Below are positions 55,207 through 62,721 of a stretch of 64,000 nt of DNA, piece by piece. Below the pieces are notes generated by a model that made no database searches, had not been told where the DNA came from, and worked only from the letters and a program-made list of their open reading frames with translations. The stretch comes from Hoylesella nanceiensis DSM 19126 = JCM 15639 (GTDB lineage Bacteria; Bacteroidota; Bacteroidia; Bacteroidales; Bacteroidaceae), in NCBI RefSeq assembly GCF_000379965.1, contig NZ_KB904327.1, positions 124,001 to 188,000 of the forward strand, given 5' to 3'. The translations under genes and the position numbers were made by a program. The first letter of the stretch is position 1. Every line of letters begins with the position of its first letter.

Positions 55207-55628
55207 ATACGGAAGATGGAATAAAGACCAAGGCTGAAATCCGTCTGGACACGGGGCGCAGCTACTTCGAGTGGGGAAATGGTATGCAGGTTATCCGCAG
55301 GGGAAAAGGCGAAGTAGCCATGACCGAGGGCGAGCTTGCAAGGTTCTTCGGAGTTACATGGAGAAAAGTCAATGGCAGACTTCGGACGATAACCGAAGAA
55401 TCCGTCCTGCATCCAGAAGAAAGGGGCGCAGACGAAAGGAAAATAGTCACGGATAAGGAGGTAAGGGGCTACGCACCGCTCTACCCATTACCTACAATTA
55501 TCGCCCTTTCCTTCTTGCTTGACAGCGTAGAAGTCCATCTGTTCAGAAAGCATGTGTGCAGTGAGTTGATGCGTCCAAGGAACTCTGTCATTCCTATCAT
55601 CATATATGACAGGGGTGTCAATAGCTGA
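55203..55628 (+). CDS. Small RhuM-like DNA-binding protein, copy 1
   Basis: The 141-residue protein starts at an ATG that overlaps the recombinase stop, preceded by a clear GGAGG ribosome site. Residues 39-62 (MTEGELARFFGVTWRKVNGRLRTI) look like a helix-turn-helix. Residues of about 92-120 (PLYPLPTIIALSFLLDSVEVHLFRK) resemble the YNLDxIIAVGYRVNSxxxxxFR block of RhuM-type virulence proteins. A close paralogue follows at 55864. A role as a regulator of recombination is possible, but the family is not characterised. Confidence 0.65.
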   Translation: MNTEDGIKTKAEIRLDTGRSYFEWGNGMQVIRRGKGEVAMTEGELARFFGVTWRKVNGRLRTITEESVLHPEERGADERKIVTDKEVRGYAPLYPLPTIIALSFLLDSVEVHLFRKHVCSELMRPRNSVIPIIIYDRGVNS

Positions 55629-55637
55629 ATATGTACC

Positions 55638-55763
55638 AATCCTTTTTCTTTCACTGTTATCTTACTACATCACTACAATACAAGATAATACGGTGAAAGA
55701 GAAAGGATTACGTTGTAGTTGGTAGATGACTATATGTGCACCTACGGTATGACTACATACTAC
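55638..55763 (+). repeat. Hairpin plus ACTAC motif array, copy 1
   Basis: AATCCTTTTTCTTTCAC (55638-55654) pairs with 55693-55709 with one wobble. Inside lie two ACTAC (55664, 55672). Beyond are GTAGT at 55715 and two more ACTAC at 55752 and 55759. The same layout follows the second RhuM-like gene. The paired, evenly spaced motifs look like protein-binding sites. It sits between the two paralogous genes. Confidence 0.6.
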
Positions 55764-55863
55764 CGATCCATGAACGGAAAGGATATGTTTTTTAGCCGTG
55801 GAATGCGGTCAGAGAGGTTTATGAACCTTCAGATATTTCAATCTATAAAATGGAGGAAACGGC

Positions 55864-56286
55864 ATGAATACAAAAAACAAATCACAGATAGAAGTAAAAT
55901 CCATTCAATACAAAGAGCGCAGTTATTATGAATGGGGCAGCAATATGCAAATAGTCCGCAAAGGAAATGGAGAAATTGCCATGACTGAGGGCGAACTTGC
56001 GAGGTTCTTCGGTGTAACGTGGAGGAAACTCAATAATAGACTTCAAGAGATAATTCACAATCCCAACCTGTACCCTGATGAAAGGAGTGCAGGTGAGAGG
56101 GTAATAGTCAGAGATAACGAGTTGGTAGGCTATGTACCGCTTTACCCCCTCCCAATCATCATTGCCTTGTCCTTTCAGTTGGATAGCACAGAAGCCCATT
56201 TCTTCAGAAAGTATATCATCCATGAGCTACAACGACCGTCCGCAACCATAACACCGATATTCCTTTTTGGAAGTACACACCATTAA
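55864..56286 (+). CDS. Small RhuM-like DNA-binding protein, copy 2
   Basis: The 140-residue protein is clearly a paralogue of copy 1: MTEGELARFFGVTWRK is identical in both, and YVPLYPLPIIIALSFQLDS is nearly so. The N-terminus is shifted by a few residues and the C-terminus differs. The 22 bases around its start (55850-55871) are identical to those at copy 1 (55189-55210), including the GGAGG, 661 bases apart. This shows a tandem duplication that began within the last codons of the recombinase gene. Confidence 0.65.
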   Translation: MNTKNKSQIEVKSIQYKERSYYEWGSNMQIVRKGNGEIAMTEGELARFFGVTWRKLNNRLQEIIHNPNLYPDERSAGERVIVRDNELVGYVPLYPLPIIIALSFQLDSTEAHFFRKYIIHELQRPSATITPIFLFGSTHH

Positions 56287-56295
56287 ATTATCTCT

Positions 56296-56420
56296 ATCCT
56301 TTTCTTTCACCGATATTATCCTACTACATAACTACAAAAGGGATAAAACAGTGAAAGAAAAAGGATTATGTTGTATTTGGTAGTTGTTTATATGTACTAC
56401 TACGATATGACTACATACTA
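56296..56420 (+). repeat. Hairpin plus ACTAC motif array, copy 2
   Basis: ATCCTTTTCTTTCAC (56296-56310) pairs with GTGAAAGAAAAAGGAT (56351-56366). ACTAC motifs lie inside and beyond it, and a GTAGT-containing stretch follows. It is alignable with copy 1 along its whole length with small indels, to at least 56470. Confidence 0.6.
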
Positions 56421-56818
56421 CCTATCCATGAACGGAAAGGAAACGCTTTCTTTAATAGTGGAATAAAGTCAAAACTATGGTATACCCCTCGGGCATGAAG
56501 AGAAAGAAACTGAACTTATCAAGTTTGCCGATAACTTTGAAGTACGGTGGAATGCAAGGCAAAATAGCTGAGTCCACTTTTAAAAGTCAAAGAACTCGAT
56601 TTTTAAGTTCGCAACCCACCGATTATCAGTAGGAGATTTTTGGAGAAATCATTTTTTTAAGTGGACGCATAACCTTGATAATAGTGAACGAATCAGAGAA
56701 ATTTATTTAGATAATAGGCATGCCATATTTGTTTTGAAGTTGGGAGTATCTTCTTTACTGGGCAGATGACGTTTAAGTAATAAAAATATTTATTAGGAAT
56801 TATTCGTGCGTCATAGCG

Positions 56819-56826
56819 TATCTTTG
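56819..56826 (+). promoter_or_regulatory. -7 box 1 of metal resistance operon
   Basis: TATCTTTG matches TAnnTTTG, 42 bases before the ATG at 56868. Confidence 0.55.
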
Positions 56827-56850
56827 CAACTAAGTTCAAAAGTTATTTCG

Positions 56851-56858
56851 TATCTTTG
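56851..56858 (+). promoter_or_regulatory. -7 box 2 of metal resistance operon
   Basis: A second TATCTTTG, preceded like the first by CG, lies 32 bases on. It would start transcription only a few bases before the ATG at 56868. Confidence 0.5.
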
Positions 56859-56867
56859 TTGCCAAAT

Positions 56868-57245
56868 ATGAAATTGATAGCATACATACTGAGCATTTAC
56901 GTCTTTTTGTTGGCAGTGATTCCCTGTCAATGCAAGGAAGTTGTGTATGCACAAATTCAACATACAGAATCTGTGGCAGAATTCCATTCTGTCAACAATT
57001 ACGAGAGCGGCATGCAGAAGTTTGATGCTGGTACGTGCTCACCTTTCTGTGTAAATGCCAGAGTGCATGCTTTCACCTTATATGTAACTAACGATTCTTT
57101 CCAACTATCCAAATTTGCGGCTATTGTAACAAATCCGCAAATAGTGCATTATGAGGCTGTTCTTCTGCAGGCGTATACTGCGGGCGTATGGCGTCCACCT
57201 ATAGCTTTGATGTTTTATCCTTGTTCTTTTTTGATAAAATATTAA
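56868..57245 (+). CDS. Small secreted protein, DUF6660-like, of metal efflux operon
   Basis: I start at the ATG at 56868; the TTG upstream lies within a promoter box. The 125-residue protein has a signal peptide (MKLIAYILSIYVFLLAVIPC) and two more cysteines in CSPFCV, as in DUF6660-type proteins that stand before CzcA-family genes in Bacteroidetes. The cysteine- and histidine-rich middle of the family is thin here. It lies 13 bases before czcA. A periplasmic metal-related role is inference from position. Confidence 0.6.
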   Translation: MKLIAYILSIYVFLLAVIPCQCKEVVYAQIQHTESVAEFHSVNNYESGMQKFDAGTCSPFCVNARVHAFTLYVTNDSFQLSKFAAIVTNPQIVHYEAVLLQAYTAGVWRPPIALMFYPCSFLIKY

Positions 57246-57258
57246 TAGCTAATCCATC

Positions 57259-60200
57259 ATGTTTGAAAAAATCATCAATTTTTCCATACAGAACAAATTG
57301 GTGATTGGTATCATGACATTGCTTCTTATAGTATGGGGAGCCGTGTCACTGGGCCAATTGCCATTTGATTCCACACCTGATATTACCAACAATCAGGTAC
57401 AAGTCATCACTCAAGCTCCCACGCTTGGCGCAGAGGAGGTTGAGCAGTACGTAACCACGCCACTTGAAATGGCTTTTGCCAACATTCCCGACATTGTGGA
57501 GCGTAGAAGTATCAGTCGCAGCGGATTGAGCGTTGTGACGCTCGTATTTCGCGACAATGTGGACATTTACTGGGCGCGTCAGCAGGTGAGCCAACAGCTG
57601 AAGGAGGCAGAGGAGGAGATTCCACGCAGAGCAGGCAAGGTGAGCTTGGCTCCTATCTCCACTGGACTCGGCGAGATTTACCAATACACCATTCATCCAG
57701 AGAAAGGATATGAGAAAAAATTCTCTCTATCAGACATCCGTACCGTACAAGACTGGATTGTACGAAAGCAGTTTGCTGGTACCGAAGGTGTGGCCGAGGT
57801 GAACGGATGGGGCGGCTATGTAAAGCAATATGAAGTAGCCATTAATCCTGACCGTCTTGCCTCATTCGGTCTCACGGTGGTCGATCTTTATAAAGCCATA
57901 GAAGGTAACAATGAGAATACGGGTGGCAGTTATATAGAACAAGGCAACAATCAGTATTTTATCCGTGGTATCGGACTGGCGCGCACGTTGGATGATATCC
58001 GGCAAATTCCCGTAAAGACTGTCAATAGTATTCCTGTGCTTGTGAGTGATGTAGCAGAAGTGCGATATGGTTCGGCCATGCGTTATGGAGCTGTAACACG
58101 CAATGGTGAAGGCGAAGTGGTGAGTGGTATCACACTGATGCTCAAGGGAGAGAACTTCCAACAAGTCATCAAAAACGTAAAGGAACGCATGAACCAAGTG
58201 CAGAAGAGCTTGCCCAAAGGCTTGGTCATTGAACCGTTCATAGACCGCACGCAGTTGGTAGACCGCGTGACGTTCACTATCACCGAGAACTTGGTACTGG
58301 GTTTACTTATTGTGATATTTGTACTCATGCTATTTTTGGGCAATATCCGAGCAGGATTAGTGGCAGCATCGGTCATTCCGCTTGCCATGCTCTTTGCTTT
58401 CGGTATGATGAAGGCTTTCGGTGTGGGAGGCAACTTGATGAGTCTTGGTGCGCTCGACTTTGGAATTATTGTCGATGGTGCAGTCATCATCGTGGAGTGT
58501 ATCACCACCTATATAGTCTCTTATGGCAAGAGTATCAATAAAAGTGTACTTTCGCAGGACGATATGGATCATGTGGTAAGCATGGGTGCCAACAAAATAC
58601 GTAAGAGTGCAGCATTTGGTGAAATTATTATCATGACAGTCTACGTGCCCCTCTTCACATTGGTAGGCATCGAAGGAAAAATGTTCAGACCGATGGCAAT
58701 GACAGTATTCTTTGCCGTTCTCGGAGCGTTTATTCTATCGCTCACGTATGTTCCTGCTGCCAGTGCATTGTTTCTATCACGAAAAACGGAGCATGGAAAG
58801 AATTTCTCTGATCGTATGATGCATCGTATCAGTGAGGTTTATTTGCCATTACTACGCGTCAGTCTTAAGCACAGCAAAGTCATCGTGGCAACAGGTATTG
58901 CCCTACTCGCCGTAGCCTTATTTATCTTCTTGCGTATGGGCGGCGAGTTTATTCCCAATTTAGAAGAAGGTGACCTCTGCGCCGAAGTAAGCATGAAACA
59001 GGGCACGAGTCTGTCGAGGATGATAGCCAAAACCACAGAGGCAGAGAAAATACTGAAGAAGCGTTTCCCCGAGGTGAAACAGGTGGTGACGCGCATCGGT
59101 AGTTCAGAAATTCCCACCGACCCCATGCCTATGGAGCGTGGCGACATGATGATACAACTCAAGCCCAAGAGTGAATGGACGAGTGCTAAAACGCAGGCAG
59201 AACTTTCTGAAAAGATGGAAGAGGCAATGAGTGAGGTAGAGGGATTGCGCGCGGAAATGTCGCAACCCATACAGATGCGTACCAACGAGCTCATTACGGG
59301 TGTAAAGCAAGATGTTGCCATCAACATCTATGGCAACAACATCGACTCGCTGGCAAACATTGCTAAGCGTGTGGCAGAGAAAATAGAAAATGTGGAGGGT
59401 GTCGGGACGCCTATCATGGAGCGTGTATCGGGACTGCCACAGTTACAAGTCATCTACGATCGTAGTCGCCTATCGGCTTATGGAATATCCATCAAGGAAG
59501 CGAATAGCATACTGGAATCAGCTTTCGCTGGAATAACGGCAGGCAGTATTTTCGAGGAAGACAAGAAGTTCGACATCGTGTTGCGCTTGGACGAGAAGAT
59601 GCGCAACAAGATTGAAACCTTACAGAACCTACTACTCACTGTGCCAAGCGGAGGAACCGTACCTTTGTCGCAAGTGGCAGAGATAAAATATGTAAGTACA
59701 CCATCGCAGATTACCCACGACGAGGGGCAACGACGCATCTACGTGGGCTTCAACGTGCGAGGCAGAGATGTGGAGACAACCATTGCCGATATAGAGAAAA
59801 AGTTGAACATTGAATTGCAGTTGCCAACAGGCTATCATTATACCTACGGCGGACAGTTTAAGAATCTCAAGGAGGCAAAGGCACGTCTTTTGGTTGCTGC
59901 ACCAGCTGCATTAATCATCATTCTCTTCCTCCTATTCTTCACACTGCGCAGCATGCGTGAGATATTGATTGTGTTCACCGAAATTCCGCTTGCAGCCATC
60001 GGTGGTATCCTCGCCCTATGGTTGCGCGGCATACCTTTCAGCATCTCTGCTGGTGTTGGCTTTATTGCCCTGTTCGGCGTTGTGGTGCTTAACGGTATTG
60101 TGCTCATCAACCAGCTCGACGAGTTCAAGCGTAAGGGTATCACCGACATCAATCGCTGTATCATCAACGGCTGTATGGAACGTCTGCGCCCCGTGCTGAT

Positions 60201-60372
60201 GACAGCACTCGTGGCTTCGCTCGGCTTCCTACCCATGGCCATCTCGACAGGCGACGGTGCTGAGGTGCAGCGACCTCTTGCCACGGTAGTCATCGGTGGT
60301 CTGCTCATTGCCACCATTCTCACGCTTGTGGTGTTGCCCTCTATGTACAAAATCTTTTCAAAGACAAAATAG
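57259..60372 (+). CDS. czcA: CzcA/CusA-family heavy-metal efflux RND pump
   Basis: This inner-membrane proton-driven pump exports divalent or monovalent metal ions through CzcB and CzcC. The 1037-residue protein has 12 membrane segments in two halves (first at about 14-30, then about 337-530 and 860-1030). The motif LGALDFGIIVDGAVI in the fourth helix has Asp400 and Asp406 at the positions needed for proton coupling in CzcA. The DFD-type motif favours the Zn/Co/Cd group; metal choice is not certain. It is noticeably GC-richer than the genes before 52000. It is followed two bases later by czcC. Confidence 0.94.
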   Translation: MFEKIINFSIQNKLVIGIMTLLLIVWGAVSLGQLPFDSTPDITNNQVQVITQAPTLGAEEVEQYVTTPLEMAFANIPDIVERRSISRSGLSVVTLVFRDNVDIYWARQQVSQQLKEAEEEIPRRAGKVSLAPISTGLGEIYQYTIHPEKGYEKKFSLSDIRTVQDWIVRKQFAGTEGVAEVNGWGGYVKQYEVAINPDRLASFGLTVVDLYKAIEGNNENTGGSYIEQGNNQYFIRGIGLARTLDDIRQIPVKTVNSIPVLVSDVAEVRYGSAMRYGAVTRNGEGEVVSGITLMLKGENFQQVIKNVKERMNQVQKSLPKGLVIEPFIDRTQLVDRVTFTITENLVLGLLIVIFVLMLFLGNIRAGLVAASVIPLAMLFAFGMMKAFGVGGNLMSLGALDFGIIVDGAVIIVECITTYIVSYGKSINKSVLSQDDMDHVVSMGANKIRKSAAFGEIIIMTVYVPLFTLVGIEGKMFRPMAMTVFFAVLGAFILSLTYVPAASALFLSRKTEHGKNFSDRMMHRISEVYLPLLRVSLKHSKVIVATGIALLAVALFIFLRMGGEFIPNLEEGDLCAEVSMKQGTSLSRMIAKTTEAEKILKKRFPEVKQVVTRIGSSEIPTDPMPMERGDMMIQLKPKSEWTSAKTQAELSEKMEEAMSEVEGLRAEMSQPIQMRTNELITGVKQDVAINIYGNNIDSLANIAKRVAEKIENVEGVGTPIMERVSGLPQLQVIYDRSRLSAYGISIKEANSILESAFAGITAGSIFEEDKKFDIVLRLDEKMRNKIETLQNLLLTVPSGGTVPLSQVAEIKYVSTPSQITHDEGQRRIYVGFNVRGRDVETTIADIEKKLNIELQLPTGYHYTYGGQFKNLKEAKARLLVAAPAALIIILFLLFFTLRSMREILIVFTEIPLAAIGGILALWLRGIPFSISAGVGFIALFGVVVLNGIVLINQLDEFKRKGITDINRCIINGCMERLRPVLMTALVASLGFLPMAISTGDGAEVQRPLATVVIGGLLIATILTLVVLPSMYKIFSKTK

Positions 60373-60374
60373 AT

Positions 60375-61598
60375 ATGAAGAAACAATATATCATTTTCAG
60401 CCTATTCCTCTTTCTTCCCATCTTAGTATCGGCACAAAGCCGACAGATGACGTTGCAAGAGGTGTTGGCAATGGCTGCCGAGCGTAGCCTAACATTGCAG
60501 AACTCACGTATGGAGGTGGATAAGACCCGTATCCTTCAAGGTACTGCTTTTCATCTGGATGCCACATCCGTGTCGCTCTCTCAGGACCCCACCAGTGGCG
60601 GAAGTCCCGACAATGCCATCACGGTGAGTCAGTCGTTTGCTTTACCCAGTGTTTATTCTGCCAGACGCTCATTGCTCAAGTCCGAAACCAGCGCTGCCCA
60701 AAGTCGATTGGCGGTGAGCGAGAATGAGCTGCGACGAGAGGTGAGCTTGGCTTTCTACGACTTGCTCTACGCACAGGACGTGTTACACATTTATGCCCGT
60801 CAAGACAGTATCTATAAAAATTTCAACCGTGTGGCAGAGGCTAAACTCGGAGCTGGAGAGACTGGACGATTAGAGCAGATAAATGCAATCCGACTGAAAC
60901 AGGAGAACGATATCAAAAATGACATTGCGCAGCGCGACTTTCTCACTGCCCAATTACAGTTGATGAAGTGGCTCAACAGCGATACGCTGGTAATACCTCT
61001 TGCCACAGCGACTAATGAACTCATATTTGCCGACCATTCCATTGCAGACGTTCCCCTCCTCGCCTTAGCGAAGAGTCAAGAAGAAGTTGCCAACCGACAA
61101 CTGAAATTGGAGAAACGCAACGGACTGCCCACATTCTCTGTAGGAGCCAGCGTGCAGACCGTCATCAAGGGATTCAATCCCTACAACATTGACCGCAGCG
61201 CGTATGGTGGTGGCAACTTCATGGGCTTCTCCGTGGGAGTGAACATCCCCTTAGCATTCGGTGCACAAAAGGCGCGGGTGAAGGCGACTCGCAAGGAAGT
61301 GGAGATGGCACAACTCAACGTGCGCAATCAGGAGTACGTGCTCCGCAAAAGCTACGATGCAGCCTATAACAACTATGTGTCGGCATACAAAGCCTACAAC
61401 TATTATCAAAAAATAGGAGTGCCCCAAGCTCGCGAGATGGAACGAATCTCTAAAGTGAGTTATGAATATGGACAGATAGGTTATGTGGAGTTAATGCAAA
61501 ACCTACAGAGTGCATTGGAGGTTTGGAAAGACTTTGCTGATGCTACTCGCCAATATTATAAAGCTATTGTTGAACTGAATTATCTTCAAGGAAAATGA
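60375..61598 (+). CDS. czcC: CzcC-like outer-membrane efflux protein
   Basis: The 407-residue protein is a TolC-family channel for the RND pump. It has a signal peptide ending in LVSAQ, two halves of long helices (such as SENELRREVSLAFYDLLYAQD), and beta-strand hairpins for the outer-membrane barrel. It lies two bases after czcA and overlaps czcB by four bases, so the three are made together. Confidence 0.9.
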   Translation: MKKQYIIFSLFLFLPILVSAQSRQMTLQEVLAMAAERSLTLQNSRMEVDKTRILQGTAFHLDATSVSLSQDPTSGGSPDNAITVSQSFALPSVYSARRSLLKSETSAAQSRLAVSENELRREVSLAFYDLLYAQDVLHIYARQDSIYKNFNRVAEAKLGAGETGRLEQINAIRLKQENDIKNDIAQRDFLTAQLQLMKWLNSDTLVIPLATATNELIFADHSIADVPLLALAKSQEEVANRQLKLEKRNGLPTFSVGASVQTVIKGFNPYNIDRSAYGGGNFMGFSVGVNIPLAFGAQKARVKATRKEVEMAQLNVRNQEYVLRKSYDAAYNNYVSAYKAYNYYQKIGVPQAREMERISKVSYEYGQIGYVELMQNLQSALEVWKDFADATRQYYKAIVELNYLQGK

Positions 61599-62494
61599 GA
61601 AAAATAGGATTTTATCTACTGATACTGCTTGCCATGGTTATGGTGATAAGCTGTGGTAACGATAAGAAAAGTGACAAGGAAGAGAATGCTGCTTCCGAGA
61701 AAGTGGAAACAGAAGAAGGTGAAGAGGAGGCTGATGCTGATCCAGCACCCGACTTAAGTAAAACTGTTAATGTTGTGCGTGTGACTGGAACATTGGCACT
61801 TGATCCACAAAACAAAGCAGAGGTTTCTCCCATTGCAAGTGGGGTGGTGCGGCGCATTACAACTAGGGAAGGTATTAGAGTGCGCCGCGGTCAAGTGGTG
61901 GCTTATATAGAAAATACACAAATAGTCGAACTGCAACGCCAGTATCTCACGGCTGTAAATGAGCTTTCTGCAGCCAAAACAGAACTTGCCCGACAGCAGG
62001 CGCTGATGAAACAAGATGCAGGTGTGCTGAAAACTTTGCAACAGGCTGAGTCGACCTATGCTATTGCTAATGCGCAAGTAGTAGGTATTGGACGTCAGTT
62101 GAGTCAGCTCGGCGTGAATCCGCCTTCAATATCAGCAGGCAAGCTCACCACTCTCATTCCTGTCACATCTCCCATCAGTGGTATTGTTGGGAAGATAAAA
62201 ATCAGTATGGGCAGCTTCGTGGACATCTCCACTTCGCTCATGACGGTGGTCAACAACGTAAACCTGCATTGCGACCTGAAAATGTTTGAGAAAGATTTGC
62301 CCAAGGTGCGCATCGGTCAGATGGTGAAGCTGACGCTCACCAATGCCCCCGAGGTGACCTTCTGCGCCAAGATCTACGACATAAACTCCGTCTTCGACAA
62401 CGATTCCAAGTCGGTCACGGTGCATGCCCGTATCATTGACCACCCCGCTACCAAGCTATTGCCCGATATGTTTATCAATGGTGTGATAGAATGA
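61595..62494 (+). CDS. czcB: CzcB-like periplasmic adaptor, short C-terminus
   Basis: The 299-residue lipoprotein (lipobox ISC, Cys20) links CzcA to CzcC. After an acidic linker (about 28-52), it has a lipoyl domain (VSPIASGVVRRITTREG and RVRRGQVVAYI), a helical hairpin (about 108-170), the second lipoyl half and a beta-barrel (MTVVNNVNLHCDLKMFEKD to the end). It stops at LPDMFINGVIE, where relatives usually continue for about 80 residues as the membrane-proximal domain. The stop overlaps the next ATG. Confidence 0.85.
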   Translation: MRKIGFYLLILLAMVMVISCGNDKKSDKEENAASEKVETEEGEEEADADPAPDLSKTVNVVRVTGTLALDPQNKAEVSPIASGVVRRITTREGIRVRRGQVVAYIENTQIVELQRQYLTAVNELSAAKTELARQQALMKQDAGVLKTLQQAESTYAIANAQVVGIGRQLSQLGVNPPSISAGKLTTLIPVTSPISGIVGKIKISMGSFVDISTSLMTVVNNVNLHCDLKMFEKDLPKVRIGQMVKLTLTNAPEVTFCAKIYDINSVFDNDSKSVTVHARIIDHPATKLLPDMFINGVIE

Positions 62495-62676
62495 AACAGG
62501 TTATTATGATGTTTCTTCTCATGGTCAGTACTCTCTTGTCAGTAGAGGCACAGATTATGAGCATATATTGGCTCTATCCTAAGATTTTTACAGAGAAACG
62601 CAATCGCAAAGATGTATTCGTAGCCCCTTTATACGATGAGAAGAACATTGGTGCGACTGCGCAAATTATCTTTTAA
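62491..62676 (+). CDS. 61-residue ORF with signal peptide, possible remnant
   Basis: The ORF starts in an ATGA overlap with czcB. The first 21 residues are a signal peptide (MKQVIMMFLLMVSTLLSVEAQ). The last residues (NIGATAQIIF) end in an aromatic, as outer-membrane barrel proteins do. The 40-residue mature part is too short for a barrel. It may be the two ends of an outer-membrane gene joined by an internal deletion, or a true small protein. Translation is likely from the overlap; function is unknown. Confidence 0.45.
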   Translation: MKQVIMMFLLMVSTLLSVEAQIMSIYWLYPKIFTEKRNRKDVFVAPLYDEKNIGATAQIIF

Positions 62677-62721
62677 ATCAGATGTAGGGAATCTTTGCAA
62701 AAAAGTAGAAGTTGTGAAATT

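Larger units (their letters stand above)
56287..56867. other. Stretch between RhuM-like copy 2 and the metal operon
   Basis: This 581-base gap holds the second hairpin/ACTAC array (56296-56420), a possible 51-codon frame from the ATG at 56477 of doubtful reality, an 8-base inverted repeat GTCCACTT/AAGTGGAC at 56572 and 56659 that may be an IS or MITE remnant, and two promoter boxes (56819, 56851). The rest shows nothing recognisable. Confidence 0.6.
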
